From NCBI GenBank assembly GCA_934120635.1, contig CAKOUR010000009.1:15567-79566 (forward strand): a stretch of 64,000 nucleotides of DNA, written 5' to 3'. Below the pieces are notes generated by a model. It saw only the letters and a program-made list of their open reading frames with translations, did not search any database and was not told where the DNA came from. Position numbers and translations under genes: made by a program. This document shows, one piece after another, positions 8,303 through 16,383 of the stretch (positions are counted from its first letter, which is position 1; each line of letters opens with the position of its first letter). The stretch is from an uncultured Bacilli bacterium (GTDB taxonomy: Bacteria; Bacillota_I; Bacilli_A; RF39; UBA660).

Positions 8303-9211
8303 ATGATGGAAGAGGAAAGAATAGAATTAAATGTTCCTGATATTGGTCAAAATGAAAAAGTAAAAAAAATGAGAGAAGAAGAACAAAAAAATGATTTAAG
8401 GGAACAAAAAATTGCTAAAGAAAATAGAAGAAGAGCAGCAATGCGAACTAGAAGAAAGAAAAAAATCAAAAAGTACATTTTTGCTGCTGGTGTTGTTGTT
8501 ATTGTTGGAGCAGGGCTTACTTATGTGGGAAAAAATGTTATTCAAAATATTAATTATTCATCAAATCCAATAGAAAATACTGTTTCGTCTATTGATAGTT
8601 ATATTAATAATGGTGAAAAAACTGAGTCTGCTGTGGTTGAGGAGTATGCAGAAAAATATGCCGCTTTAGAACAAGAAATACAATATAATGAACAGAGTAG
8701 CAATAGTAAATTGTCTCAGGTTGCTGATGATACTCAAGAAAAGGTAGATGCTCAGATTTCTAAATTAGCAGATAAAATGCTTTCTGATTTTGGAAGTTTA
8801 AGTTCTGAGGAATTAAAAACTTCATGTTTCAAGAGAACAAATGATAAACAATCTAGTTTTTATGATTTTTCTCTTTATCACAAAAAAAGTGTTACTTTAA
8901 ATTGGTTAAAGAAATATTTTGATTATTCTCAAATTGAAAATATTTATAATCGTTTATCTGAAGAAGAGATTAATGCTTTAATTGCTTTTACTACTTATAA
9001 TTGTATTGATGTTTATGATGGTGGACCAAATAATAGAGAAACTTTTCTTAGGAATTTAGGATTTACTTCTGATCAAGGTGATGAGGAAAAATTAGCAATT
9101 GCAAAAAAGATGGCTAATCAAGTTTCCTTTAATATTGCTAAAGAGAGTTTAACACAAGAATTGGGATATTCTTTAGATATAGAGGCAGAAAGTGTAGGAA
9201 GAGGTAAATAG
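8303..9211 (+). CDS. Unknown single-pass membrane protein
   Basis: A 302-residue protein with no recognised family. A charged cytoplasmic N-terminus rich in Glu, Lys and Arg (1-52, probably coiled coil) is followed by one membrane helix (about 54-73, FAAGVVVIVGAGLTYVG). The outside part has a helical, Gln/Ser-rich stretch and a C-terminal half with GGPNNRETFLRNLGF. Two ATGs are adjacent (8303, 8306) behind GGAAGAGGTG. It lies 12 bases after capA copy 2 and 1 base before the UPF0473 gene, so it belongs to that operon and may work at the envelope. Confidence 0.6.
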   Translation: MMEEERIELNVPDIGQNEKVKKMREEEQKNDLREQKIAKENRRRAAMRTRRKKKIKKYIFAAGVVVIVGAGLTYVGKNVIQNINYSSNPIENTVSSIDSYINNGEKTESAVVEEYAEKYAALEQEIQYNEQSSNSKLSQVADDTQEKVDAQISKLADKMLSDFGSLSSEELKTSCFKRTNDKQSSFYDFSLYHKKSVTLNWLKKYFDYSQIENIYNRLSEEEINALIAFTTYNCIDVYDGGPNNRETFLRNLGFTSDQGDEEKLAIAKKMANQVSFNIAKESLTQELGYSLDIEAESVGRGK

Positions 9212-9212
9212 T

Positions 9213-9449
9213 ATGCAAGATCAAGAAATGGAAGTTGAGTATGTTACTTTAGAAGATGGTAGTGATTACTTTGTTGTTGATATTATTGATCATTATGTTT
9301 ATTTAAAAAAAGAAGATGATGATAAGACATTTGAAGTTCGTGAAGTAGTAAAAGAAGAGAATGGAGAAGAATTCTTTGTAGAACTTGATAGTCAAGAAGA
9401 GTATGAGAATGCTTTATTATTATTTACAAAGAAGTATGTTAATCAATAA
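9213..9449 (+). CDS. UPF0473/DUF1292 family protein (YrzB-like)
   Basis: A 78-residue acidic protein matching DUF1292 in size and composition: VTLEDGSDYFVVDIIDH, then YVYLKKEDD, then VREVVKEENGEEFFVELDSQEEYE. In many Bacillota this gene sits in the ireB-yqgF-yrzB group; those partners are absent here. The biochemical role is unknown. It is the last gene of the rnr operon and is followed by a terminator. Confidence 0.8.
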   Translation: MQDQEMEVEYVTLEDGSDYFVVDIIDHYVYLKKEDDDKTFEVREVVKEENGEEFFVELDSQEEYENALLLFTKKYVNQ

Positions 9450-9472
9450 TTTGATTTTATTAGTAAACTAAA

Positions 9473-9501
9473 AAGAAATATTCTTTGGAATATTCTTTTT
9501 T
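9473..9501 (+). terminator. Terminator of the rnr operon
   Basis: AAGAAATATTC and GAATATTCTT form a stem of about 10 bp with one bulged A and a TTTG loop, then a T-run. The next promoter begins inside this hairpin. Confidence 0.8.
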
Positions 9502-9513
9502 CTGTGGTATACT
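9485..9513 (+). promoter_or_regulatory. Promoter of parE-tadA
   Basis: TTGGAA, 17-base spacer, TATACT with TGG directly before it. The -35 box lies inside the 3' arm and loop of the preceding terminator. Confidence 0.65.
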
Positions 9514-9540
9514 ATTTTAAGAAATTAAGAAAGATGGTAG

Positions 9541-11463
9541 ATGGTGATGGTTAAGAAAACAACAAATACTTATGATGAAAATTCAATTAAAATATTAGAA
9601 GGATTAGAGGCTGTTAGAAAAAGACCTGGTATGTATATTGGCTCTACTGATAAAAGAGGTCTTCATCATTTAGTTTGGGAAATTGTCGATAATGGTGTAG
9701 ATGAGGCTTTGAATGGTTATGGAAATCATTTAGAGATTATTATGCATAAAGATGGTTCTGTTAGTGTTACAGATCATGGTAGAGGAATTCCAACAGGAAT
9801 GCATGCTTCTGGGAAAAGTACTCCTGAAGTAATTTATACAGTGCTTCATGCTGGAGGTAAGTTTTCAGAAGGTGGCTATAAAGTAAGTGGAGGACTTCAT
9901 GGGGTTGGTGCTTCTGTTGTTAATGCTTTGTCTAGTTTTATGGAAGTGACGACAAGGTATCAAGGAGAAGAATATTATATTTCGTTTAAAAATGGTGGGC
10001 ATGTCGATAAAAAATTAACAAAGTTAGGTAGTACTAATAAGACAGGGACTACTGTTCATTTTATGCCTGATAGTGAAATATTTAGTAGTACAAAGTTTAA
10101 TTTTAGTGTTATTTGTGAGAGAATGCAGGAATGTGCTTTTTTGGTAAATGGGCTTAGTATTGAAATTACTGATGAAATTGAAGGAAAGACAGAAAAATAC
10201 TTATATCATAATGGTCTTGAATCTTTTGTTGAATATTTGAATGAAGGAAAGAATGTTTTACATAAAGTATTATGTTTTAAGGCTACTAAGGATCAAATTA
10301 ATGTTAGTGTTGCTCTTCAATATACGGATAGTTATTCTGAGAATATTATTTCGTTTGTAAATAATGTAAAGACTAGTGATGGTGGCTCTCACGAAGTTGG
10401 GTTTAAGACTGCTTTAACAAAAGTATTAAATGATTATGCTAGAGAAAATAATTTTATTAAGGCTCGTGATAAATCGTTTGAGGGATCAGATGTTAGAGAA
10501 GGTCTTACGGCAATTATTAGCGTACAAATTCCTGAGTCTATTCTTCAATTTGAAGGTCAGACAAAAGCTAAATTAGGAACTCCTGCTGCTAGAAGTATTG
10601 TTGAGGCAGTTACTACAGAAAAGTTAAAGTTTTTCTTGGAAGAAAATAAGTCAATTGCTACTATGATTGTGACCAAAGCATTAAAGGGAAAGGATGCTAG
10701 AGAAGCAGCTAGAAAAGCTAGAGAAGAATCTCGTAAGGGGAAAGATTCTAAAAAAATAGAAAAGATTTTAAGTGGAAAATTAACTCCAGCTCAGACAAAA
10801 GATAAATTATCTCGTGAATTATTTATTGTAGAGGGAGACTCTGCTGGTGGTTCTGCTAAACAAGGAAGAAATAGAAAAACTCAAGCAATTTTACCATTGA
10901 GAGGTAAGGTTTTAAATACTGAGAAAGCAAAATTAGAAGATATTTTTAAGAATGAAGAAATTAATACTTTAATTCATACTATAGGTGCTGGTTATGGGAA
11001 TAATTTTAATATTAAAGATATTTGTTATGGTAAAGTTATTATTATGACCGATGCTGATGATGATGGGGCACATATTCAATGTTTACTTTTAACTTTCTTC
11101 TATCGTTATATGAAGCCGTTGATAGAGAATGGAAATCTTTATATTGCTATGCCTCCTTTATATAAGGTAACGATTGGTTCACATGAACATTATTTATGGA
11201 CAAATGAAGAGTTACGTGAACTTACAAAAGGAAAGAGTAATTATAAGATTCAACGTTATAAAGGATTAGGTGAGATGAACGCTCATCAGTTATGGGAAAC
11301 GACAATGGATCCAGAGAAGAGAAGTTTGGTTAAAGTAAATATTACGGATGTTGCTCTTGCAGAAAAGAGAGTTTCTGTTTTAATGGGAGATGCTGTTGAA
11401 CCTAGAAAAAATTGGATTAATGAAAATGTTGTATTTACCTTGGAAGATAATTATAAGATTTAG
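9541..11463 (+). CDS. parE: DNA topoisomerase IV subunit B (ParE)
   Basis: The ATPase subunit of a type IIA topoisomerase, 640 residues. It has the GHKL ATPase motifs (EIVDNGVDEALNG, DHGRGIPTG, GGLHGVGASVVNAL), the transducer QTKAKLGTPAAR, and the TOPRIM motifs FIVEGDSAGGSAKQGRNR and IIMTDADDDGAHI. ParE is favoured over GyrB by STDKRGLHHLVWEI, FKNEEINTLIHTIG and the ending GDAVEPRKNWI, which follow Gram-positive ParE. parC, the usual next gene, is missing; tadA follows instead. The start could be ATG 9541 or ATG 9547; neither has a strong ribosome site. Confidence 0.88.
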   Translation: MVMVKKTTNTYDENSIKILEGLEAVRKRPGMYIGSTDKRGLHHLVWEIVDNGVDEALNGYGNHLEIIMHKDGSVSVTDHGRGIPTGMHASGKSTPEVIYTVLHAGGKFSEGGYKVSGGLHGVGASVVNALSSFMEVTTRYQGEEYYISFKNGGHVDKKLTKLGSTNKTGTTVHFMPDSEIFSSTKFNFSVICERMQECAFLVNGLSIEITDEIEGKTEKYLYHNGLESFVEYLNEGKNVLHKVLCFKATKDQINVSVALQYTDSYSENIISFVNNVKTSDGGSHEVGFKTALTKVLNDYARENNFIKARDKSFEGSDVREGLTAIISVQIPESILQFEGQTKAKLGTPAARSIVEAVTTEKLKFFLEENKSIATMIVTKALKGKDAREAARKAREESRKGKDSKKIEKILSGKLTPAQTKDKLSRELFIVEGDSAGGSAKQGRNRKTQAILPLRGKVLNTEKAKLEDIFKNEEINTLIHTIGAGYGNNFNIKDICYGKVIIMTDADDDGAHIQCLLLTFFYRYMKPLIENGNLYIAMPPLYKVTIGSHEHYLWTNEELRELTKGKSNYKIQRYKGLGEMNAHQLWETTMDPEKRSLVKVNITDVALAEKRVSVLMGDAVEPRKNWINENVVFTLEDNYKI

Positions 11464-11518
11464 ATTTTCTTTCTTGAAAATACTTACATTTTCTTTTTCT
11501 TTATAAGGAGAATTGATA

Positions 11519-11968
11519 ATGGATAAGGATGTTTTTTATATGAAATTGGCACTTAAAGAGGCAACTAATGCGTACTTTTTAGATGAAGTGCCAATTGGAT
11601 GTGTCATTGTTTTTCATGATCAAGTTTTGGTTAGTACATATAATCGAAAAACAATCGATCAAATTGCAACTTCGCATGCTGAGATTTTAGCGATTAATGA
11701 GGCTTGTCGTCAATTAGGTAGTTGGTATTTAGATGAATGTATTTTATATACTACGGTTGAACCTTGTTTGATGTGTACAGGGGCAATTATTCAATCGAGA
11801 ATAAAGAGAGTGGTTTATGGTTGTTCTAATCAAGATTTTGGTTACCTTTCTCAGTTAAAAAATTCTAAAATAGAAGTTGTATCAGGAATATTAGAAGATG
11901 AATGTGTTTCTATTTTGCGAGATTTTTTTCAAAAAAAAAGAAAACAACATAAAGAAGAAGTTTCTTAA
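11519..11968 (+). CDS. tadA: tRNA adenosine(34) deaminase TadA
   Basis: This 149-residue zinc deaminase converts A34 to inosine in tRNA-Arg(ACG). The zinc and catalytic residues are visible: H53-A-E55 in SHAEILAI, and P82-C83-L-M-C86. The fold context (VPIGCVIV, ILYTTVEPC, VVYGCSNQDFG) is typical. ATG 11519 follows AAGGAG by 8 bases and is preferred over the TTG at 11513. It follows parE by about 55 bases without a clear terminator and runs tail-to-tail into rarA with a 2-base gap. Confidence 0.93.
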   Translation: MDKDVFYMKLALKEATNAYFLDEVPIGCVIVFHDQVLVSTYNRKTIDQIATSHAEILAINEACRQLGSWYLDECILYTTVEPCLMCTGAIIQSRIKRVVYGCSNQDFGYLSQLKNSKIEVVSGILEDECVSILRDFFQKKRKQHKEEVS

Positions 11969-11970
11969 GA

Positions 11971-13179
11971 TTATTTGATATTTTCTAATTTTGTCATAAT
12001 TTCTTTTAATATTTTTTCATTCTTATTATTTTTGGGTACGTAATATTTTGCTTTTTTGATTTCATCAGGTAAGTATTGTTGATTGACATAGTCGTTTGGA
12101 TAATCATGAGGATATTTATAGTCAGGAGAGTGATTAATAATATGTTTAGGAACTCCTCCAATTTTTTTTGTATGAATATCATTTAATACTTTATCAATTG
12201 ATGCTTCTGCTGAATTACTTTTTGGGCTAAGTGCTAATTCAATTACAATGCAGGCTAAAGGAATTCTAGCTTCTGGTAATCCAAGTCTTAATGCAGAGTT
12301 AATAGCAGCATCTACTTTTGGTCCCATACTAGGATTAGCAAGTCCAATATCTTCATAGACAATTACTGATAATCTTCGGCAAATGATATCAATATCTCCA
12401 GTTTCTATTAGGAGTCCAAGGTAATACAAAGAAGCATGGACATCACTTCCCCGAATAGATTTTTGAAAAGCACTAATAGCATTATAGTAGCCATCTTCAT
12501 TTTTGTCGATAATGATGTTTGATTTTCCACTAATACTTTCTAATAACTTTGTTGTGATGTGATGGTTATTATTTGCATAGTAGGCTATTTCTATTAAGTT
12601 ATAAACAGATCTTAAGTCATGATTAGAATTATTTTTGATGAAATTTTTGGCATTTGAATCAATTTTTATATTTTCTAAGATATTTGAATTAATGACTTTA
12701 TTGATTGCTGTGTTAATGTCTTCATCATTTAAATCTTTTAATTCGAATATTTGGCATCTACTTCTAATGGCAGGATTAATGGCATGATAGGGATTAGAGG
12801 TAGTTAGTCCAATTAAGGTAATTAGTCCTGATTCTAGGTAAGGAAGAAGTAAGTCTTGTTTATCTTTATTTAGACGGTGAATTTCATCTAAAATTAATAC
12901 CATTCCTTGATATAATTTTGCTTCTTCAATAATGATATCAAAGTCTTTTTTTGTATTAATAACAGCATTGAATGTACGATATTTAACATTTAATTCTGAT
13001 ACAATTGCATGAGCAATAGTTGTTTTACCTATACCTGGATTTCCGTATAAAATCATAGAGAATAGTTTTTTATTTTGAAGGAGATTGGTCAGTATTTTAT
13101 TTTTTCCAATTAAGTGTTTTTGTCCAATTACTTCTTCTAATTTTGTTGGTCTTAATTTGATTGCTAGTGGTTCATTCAT
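11971..13179 (-). CDS. rarA: Replication-associated recombination protein RarA (MgsA)
   Basis: A clamp-loader-like AAA+ ATPase of 402 residues that acts at stalled replication forks. It has an N-terminal RPTKLEEVIGQKHLIG, Walker A GNPGIGKTT (46-54), Walker B LILDEIHRLNK, a sensor region (LIGLTTSNPYHAINPAIRSRC), and the C-terminal tetramerisation part with SIRGSDVHASLYYL and GLPEARIPLACIVIELALSPKSN. It is convergent with parE-tadA and has its own promoter on the minus strand. The ribosome site is AAAGGAAGAAG. Confidence 0.95.
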   Translation of the reverse strand: MNEPLAIKLRPTKLEEVIGQKHLIGKNKILTNLLQNKKLFSMILYGNPGIGKTTIAHAIVSELNVKYRTFNAVINTKKDFDIIIEEAKLYQGMVLILDEIHRLNKDKQDLLLPYLESGLITLIGLTTSNPYHAINPAIRSRCQIFELKDLNDEDINTAINKVINSNILENIKIDSNAKNFIKNNSNHDLRSVYNLIEIAYYANNNHHITTKLLESISGKSNIIIDKNEDGYYNAISAFQKSIRGSDVHASLYYLGLLIETGDIDIICRRLSVIVYEDIGLANPSMGPKVDAAINSALRLGLPEARIPLACIVIELALSPKSNSAEASIDKVLNDIHTKKIGGVPKHIINHSPDYKYPHDYPNDYVNQQYLPDEIKKAKYYVPKNNKNEKILKEIMTKLENIK

Positions 13180-13203
13180 TTTCTTCTTCCTTTCTGTTTT
13201 ATT

Positions 13204-13232
13204 ATTATAGCATGGAGTAATGGGAATGTAAA
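13204..13232 (-). promoter_or_regulatory. Promoter of rarA
   Basis: On the minus strand: TTTACA, 17-base spacer, TATAAT with TGC directly before it (extended -10). Confidence 0.75.
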
Positions 13233-13266
13233 TTATGGAAATTTTGTATCTTTTTTTATCATTTCA

Positions 13267-13275
13267 TGATATACT
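13267..13275 (+). promoter_or_regulatory. Extended -10 promoter of the Abi-like gene
   Basis: TGA directly before TATACT; no good -35 box at 17 bases (a TTGTAT lies 20 bases upstream). It is divergent from the rarA promoter. Confidence 0.5.
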
Positions 13276-13303
13276 AGATTAGAATAGTATAGTAGGTGAT
13301 AGG

Positions 13304-14230
13304 GTGGAAAAACTTTTTAAAACAATTGATGAACAGTTAGATATTTTAAAAGGAAAAGGGTTAATTATTGAAGATGAAGCTTTAGCTAGGGAAATTTTAC
13401 TTCGTGAAAATTATTTTTTTATCAACGGATATCGCATTTTATTAATGAACTCTTATCGGGATAAGACTTTTGTTGTTGGTTCTACTTTCCGTGAACTTTA
13501 TTCTATTTTTTTGTTTGATCGAAGTTTTCGAAATATTTTATTTAAAAATTTACTTATTGTTGAGAATCAATTAAAGTCTGTTATTTCTTATCAATTATCT
13601 AAAAAGTATGGTTATCGTGATAAAGATTATTTAAATTTTAAAAATTTTACGATGGATAGAAATAAATCTAGAAGGGTAAAAGATGTTATTGAAAAAATGA
13701 AGCGTCAAATTCGGGTAAATGGTGCTCATCATATGGCAACGATGCATTATATGAATAATTATGGTTATATTCCTTTATGGGTATTGGTAAAAGTTTTATC
13801 TTTTGGAATTGTGACGGAGTTATATTTGATTTTAAAACCAGAAGATCAAGTTGCGATTGCTGATATTTTTGGAATGAATACAAATTATTTAGAGAATTTT
13901 TTACCTATTTTATCTAATTATCGTAATTTGTGTGCTCATGAAGATATTGTTTATGAACATCGATCTGAGAATGTTATTTTAAATACTCCTTATCATGAAA
14001 AATTAGGTATTCCTAGAATGGATGATGAGTATATTTATGGAAAAAATGATGTTTTTTCTGTAATGATTATGATGAAATATTTACTTCGTAGTGATGACTT
14101 TCGAATGATGATGAGAGAAATTGAGTATGAAATTGAAAAATTAGATGGAGCCGTTGATTCTATTCCTATTGAAAAGATATTGGATCGAATGGGGATACCT
14201 GAAGATTATATGGATTTAGTAAATATGTAA
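13304..14230 (+). CDS. Abi_2/AbiD-AbiF-like HEPN protein
   Basis: A 308-residue protein matching the Abi_2 family (abortive infection, AbiD/AbiF type). The N-terminus has the family pattern EQLDILKGKGLII, then LLRENYFFINGYRILL. The conserved R-x4-H motif of HEPN ribonucleases is R207-N-L-C-A-H212 in SNYRNLCAHED. Such proteins stop phage growth or act like RNA-cleaving toxins. It starts with GTG and is 11 bases upstream of the htrA gene, so both are probably co-transcribed. That is an unusual setting for a defence gene, which usually sits in islands. Its activity here is unproven, but the catalytic motif is intact. Confidence 0.8.
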   Translation: MEKLFKTIDEQLDILKGKGLIIEDEALAREILLRENYFFINGYRILLMNSYRDKTFVVGSTFRELYSIFLFDRSFRNILFKNLLIVENQLKSVISYQLSKKYGYRDKDYLNFKNFTMDRNKSRRVKDVIEKMKRQIRVNGAHHMATMHYMNNYGYIPLWVLVKVLSFGIVTELYLILKPEDQVAIADIFGMNTNYLENFLPILSNYRNLCAHEDIVYEHRSENVILNTPYHEKLGIPRMDDEYIYGKNDVFSVMIMMKYLLRSDDFRMMMREIEYEIEKLDGAVDSIPIEKILDRMGIPEDYMDLVNM

Positions 14231-14241
14231 GGAGGAGAAAG

Positions 14242-15339
14242 ATGAAAAAGAATAGTGTTAGAATCATTTTGATTATAGTAGTATTACTTTCTTTTATTAG
14301 TGGATCTGTTGGTATGTATTTCGTTTCTTTATTGGGCGCAGATAATGTGAAAACAGTAATTTCAACAGGTAGTTCATCTTTAGAAGAAAAGGATACTATT
14401 TCTAAGGGAGTAGTGAATGTGTATGATGCTGTTGTAGTTGTTGAAGGATTTTCTAATAATAAATTGGCTTCTACTGGTACAGGTTTTGTTTATAAAAATG
14501 GAAATGGCGTTTCTTATATTATGACTAATCACCATGTTATTTCTGGTATGGATTCTGTAAAAGTTGTTTTAAGTGATAAAACAGTTTTAAAAGCACAAGT
14601 TCGTGGTAGTGAAGCTTATTCTGATATAGCAGTTTTAGCCGTTGATTCTAAATCAGTAAAATCTGTTGCTGTTATGGGAGATAGTGATAATCTAAAAGTA
14701 GGAGATACTGTATTTACAGTAGGGTCACCTGAGGGAGCAGATTATGCTGGTACAGTTACGAAGGGAATTTTGTCTGGAAAGAATCGAATGGTTGCTGTTG
14801 CTCTTTCTAATGAATCTTCTTCGGATTACTATATGAAAGTATTACAAACAGATGCGGCAATTAATCCAGGAAATAGTGGAGGACCTTTATGTAATATTAA
14901 TGGAGAGGTAATAGGAATTACTAATATGAAGTTAGTTGATTCTACAGTTGAAGGAATTGGGTTTGCAATTCCTATTGAAGATGCGCTATTTTATGCTTCT
15001 ACTTTAGAAAAGGGGGGAAGTATTACTAGACCTTACTTTGGAATAGGAATGCTTGATTTAAATAATAGTTATTATTTATGGAAAAGTGGTATTATTGTTC
15101 CTGATACTATTAAAGAAGGTGTAGTTGTTACTGAGGTTCCTTTGACTTCTCCAGCAGGATTTGCAGGTATAAAAAAAGGTGATATTATTCTTTCTCTTGG
15201 TGGGGAAAAAGTGAAGTCAATTGCTGAATTCCGTTATATATTATATAAACATAAGGCAGGAGAAAAGGTGGTAGTGGAATTTTATCGAAATAATAAAATT
15301 AAAAAAGTTGAAGTTAAGTTAGGAACTTCTAAAAATTAA
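14242..15339 (+). CDS. HtrA/DegP-like serine protease
   Basis: A 365-residue membrane-anchored quality-control protease of the S1C family. It has an N-terminal membrane helix (about 8-29), a trypsin-like domain with catalytic H98 (TNHHVIS), D128 (SDIAVL) and S212 (GNSGGPL), then one PDZ domain (GVVVTEVPLTSPAGFAGIKKGDIILSLGG). Size and plan match the one-PDZ HtrA proteins of Bacillota. A perfect ribosome site (AAGGAGGAG) precedes the ATG. It follows the Abi_2-like gene by 11 bases. Its targets would be misfolded proteins outside the membrane, possibly including the many secreted proteins of this window (inference). Confidence 0.93.
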   Translation: MKKNSVRIILIIVVLLSFISGSVGMYFVSLLGADNVKTVISTGSSSLEEKDTISKGVVNVYDAVVVVEGFSNNKLASTGTGFVYKNGNGVSYIMTNHHVISGMDSVKVVLSDKTVLKAQVRGSEAYSDIAVLAVDSKSVKSVAVMGDSDNLKVGDTVFTVGSPEGADYAGTVTKGILSGKNRMVAVALSNESSSDYYMKVLQTDAAINPGNSGGPLCNINGEVIGITNMKLVDSTVEGIGFAIPIEDALFYASTLEKGGSITRPYFGIGMLDLNNSYYLWKSGIIVPDTIKEGVVVTEVPLTSPAGFAGIKKGDIILSLGGEKVKSIAEFRYILYKHKAGEKVVVEFYRNNKIKKVEVKLGTSKN

Positions 15340-15370
15340 TAGTTAATTTTAATAAAATTTAAAGTTTTTA

Positions 15371-15379
15371 TGTTACAAT
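15371..15379 (+). promoter_or_regulatory. Extended -10 promoter of rubrerythrin
   Basis: TGT directly before TACAAT; the -35 region is poor. It lies about 39 bases before the start codon. Confidence 0.5.
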
Positions 15380-15417
15380 AATAGGGACTTAAGAAATTAG
15401 GAAAGGAATGATTATTT

Positions 15418-15957
15418 ATGGAATTAAGAGGAAGTAAAACTGAACAAAATTTAATGACTGCTTTTGCTGGAGAAAGTCAAGCTCGTAATAAATATACTTA
15501 TTTTGCTAGTAAGGCTAGAAAAGATGGTTATGAGCAAATTGCGGCTATTTTTGAAGAAACTGCAAATAATGAAAAAGAGCATGCTAAGATGTGGTTTAAG
15601 GAGTTAAATGGTGGTTCTATTCCTGATACTGCTGCAAATTTATTAGCTGCCGCTGAGGGAGAAAACTACGAATGGACAGATATGTATCAAGATTTTGCTA
15701 AGACTGCTAAAGAGGAAGGTTTTGATCGATTAGCTTATCTTTTTGAAGGTGTTGCACAGATAGAAAAGGAACATGAGGAAAGATATCGCAAGTTACTTGA
15801 AAATGTTGAAGGTGGTTTAGTTTTCTCTAAAGACGGAGATAAGATTTGGAAATGTCGTAATTGTGGACATATTGTTATTGGAAAAGAAGCTCCAAAAGTT
15901 TGTCCTATATGTGCTCATCCTCAAAGTTACTTTGAAATTAAAGCTGAAAATTACTAA
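15418..15957 (+). CDS. rbr: Rubrerythrin
   Basis: A peroxide-scavenging non-haem iron protein of 179 residues. The ferritin-like di-iron domain shows E-x-x-[15 protein letters not shown] and [14 protein letters not shown]. The C-terminal rubredoxin-like site is CRNCGH near 147 and CPICAHP near 162. It acts in the cytoplasm and is typical of anaerobes or microaerophiles. It has its own promoter, an AGGAAAGGAAT ribosome site and a terminator that begins at the stop codon, so it is monocistronic. Confidence 0.97.
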   Translation: MELRGSKTEQNLMTAFAGESQARNKYTYFASKARKDGYEQIAAIFEETANNEKEHAKMWFKELNGGSIPDTAANLLAAAEGENYEWTDMYQDFAKTAKEEGFDRLAYLFEGVAQIEKEHEERYRKLLENVEGGLVFSKDGDKIWKCRNCGHIVIGKEAPKVCPICAHPQSYFEIKAENY

Positions 15958-15987
15958 AATTAATGTTTACAAAAGCATTAATTTTTT
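15956..15987 (+). terminator. Terminator of rubrerythrin
   Basis: AAAATTAATG and CATTAATTTT form a 10-bp stem with a 10-base loop and end in a T-run. The left arm overlaps the stop codon. Confidence 0.8.
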
Positions 15988-16076
15988 AAATTCTTTGAAA
16001 TTTGGTGGATTTAACAAATTTGAATTTTTTAAAGAATGATTTAGTTTTTTTAAAGTTTTAAGAAATAAAATATGAT

Positions 16077-16109
16077 AAAATCACATCTAAAATTTAGATG
16101 TGATTTTTT
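16077..16109. terminator. Strong second hairpin terminator
   Basis: AAAATCACATCTAAA and its exact complement TTTAGATGTGATTTT flank a single A (about 13 usable base pairs), with T on both outer sides. It has no gene of its own: the nearest upstream gene already has a terminator 90 bases earlier. The 90 bases between (15988-16076) are AT-rich with weak internal pairing and no ORF. Confidence 0.75.
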
Positions 16110-16289
16110 AGGTTTACCGAATTTCGAAGAACCTCTTTTTAAAATTATTTATTATAGTGTTATTTTTTTATAAATATAATTATATCTTTTTGTACTTTTA
16201 GGGTGTAATTTTAGTATTATTTTACATTTTACTATATTGAAAAGGTAAAATTTGATTATTAATTTTTTAAAATTTTTTATTAAGATAAA
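16110..16289. other. AT-rich spacer with no recognised feature
   Basis: This is part of the 426-base gap between rubrerythrin and the adhesin gene. It is very AT-rich with no ORF, stable hairpin or repeat that I can support. The promoter of the adhesin gene begins just after it. Confidence 0.5.
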
Positions 16290-16318
16290 TTGCAAAATAT
16301 AAAAAAATGTGTTATAAT
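16290..16318 (+). promoter_or_regulatory. Promoter of the thioester adhesin gene
   Basis: TTGCAA, 17-base spacer, perfect TATAAT; the start codon is 66 bases downstream behind AAGGAGG. Confidence 0.75.
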
Positions 16319-16383
16319 TTTATTTATAGTAGAAAGTAGTTGAAGGTGGATGCTTTTTGTAATAATTTTAAGGAGGTAATTTT

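Noticed and set aside
15331..15349. Hairpin AAAATTAA/TTAATTTT at the htrA stop as a terminator
   Set aside because: The stem is only A-T and no T-run follows; too weak to call.
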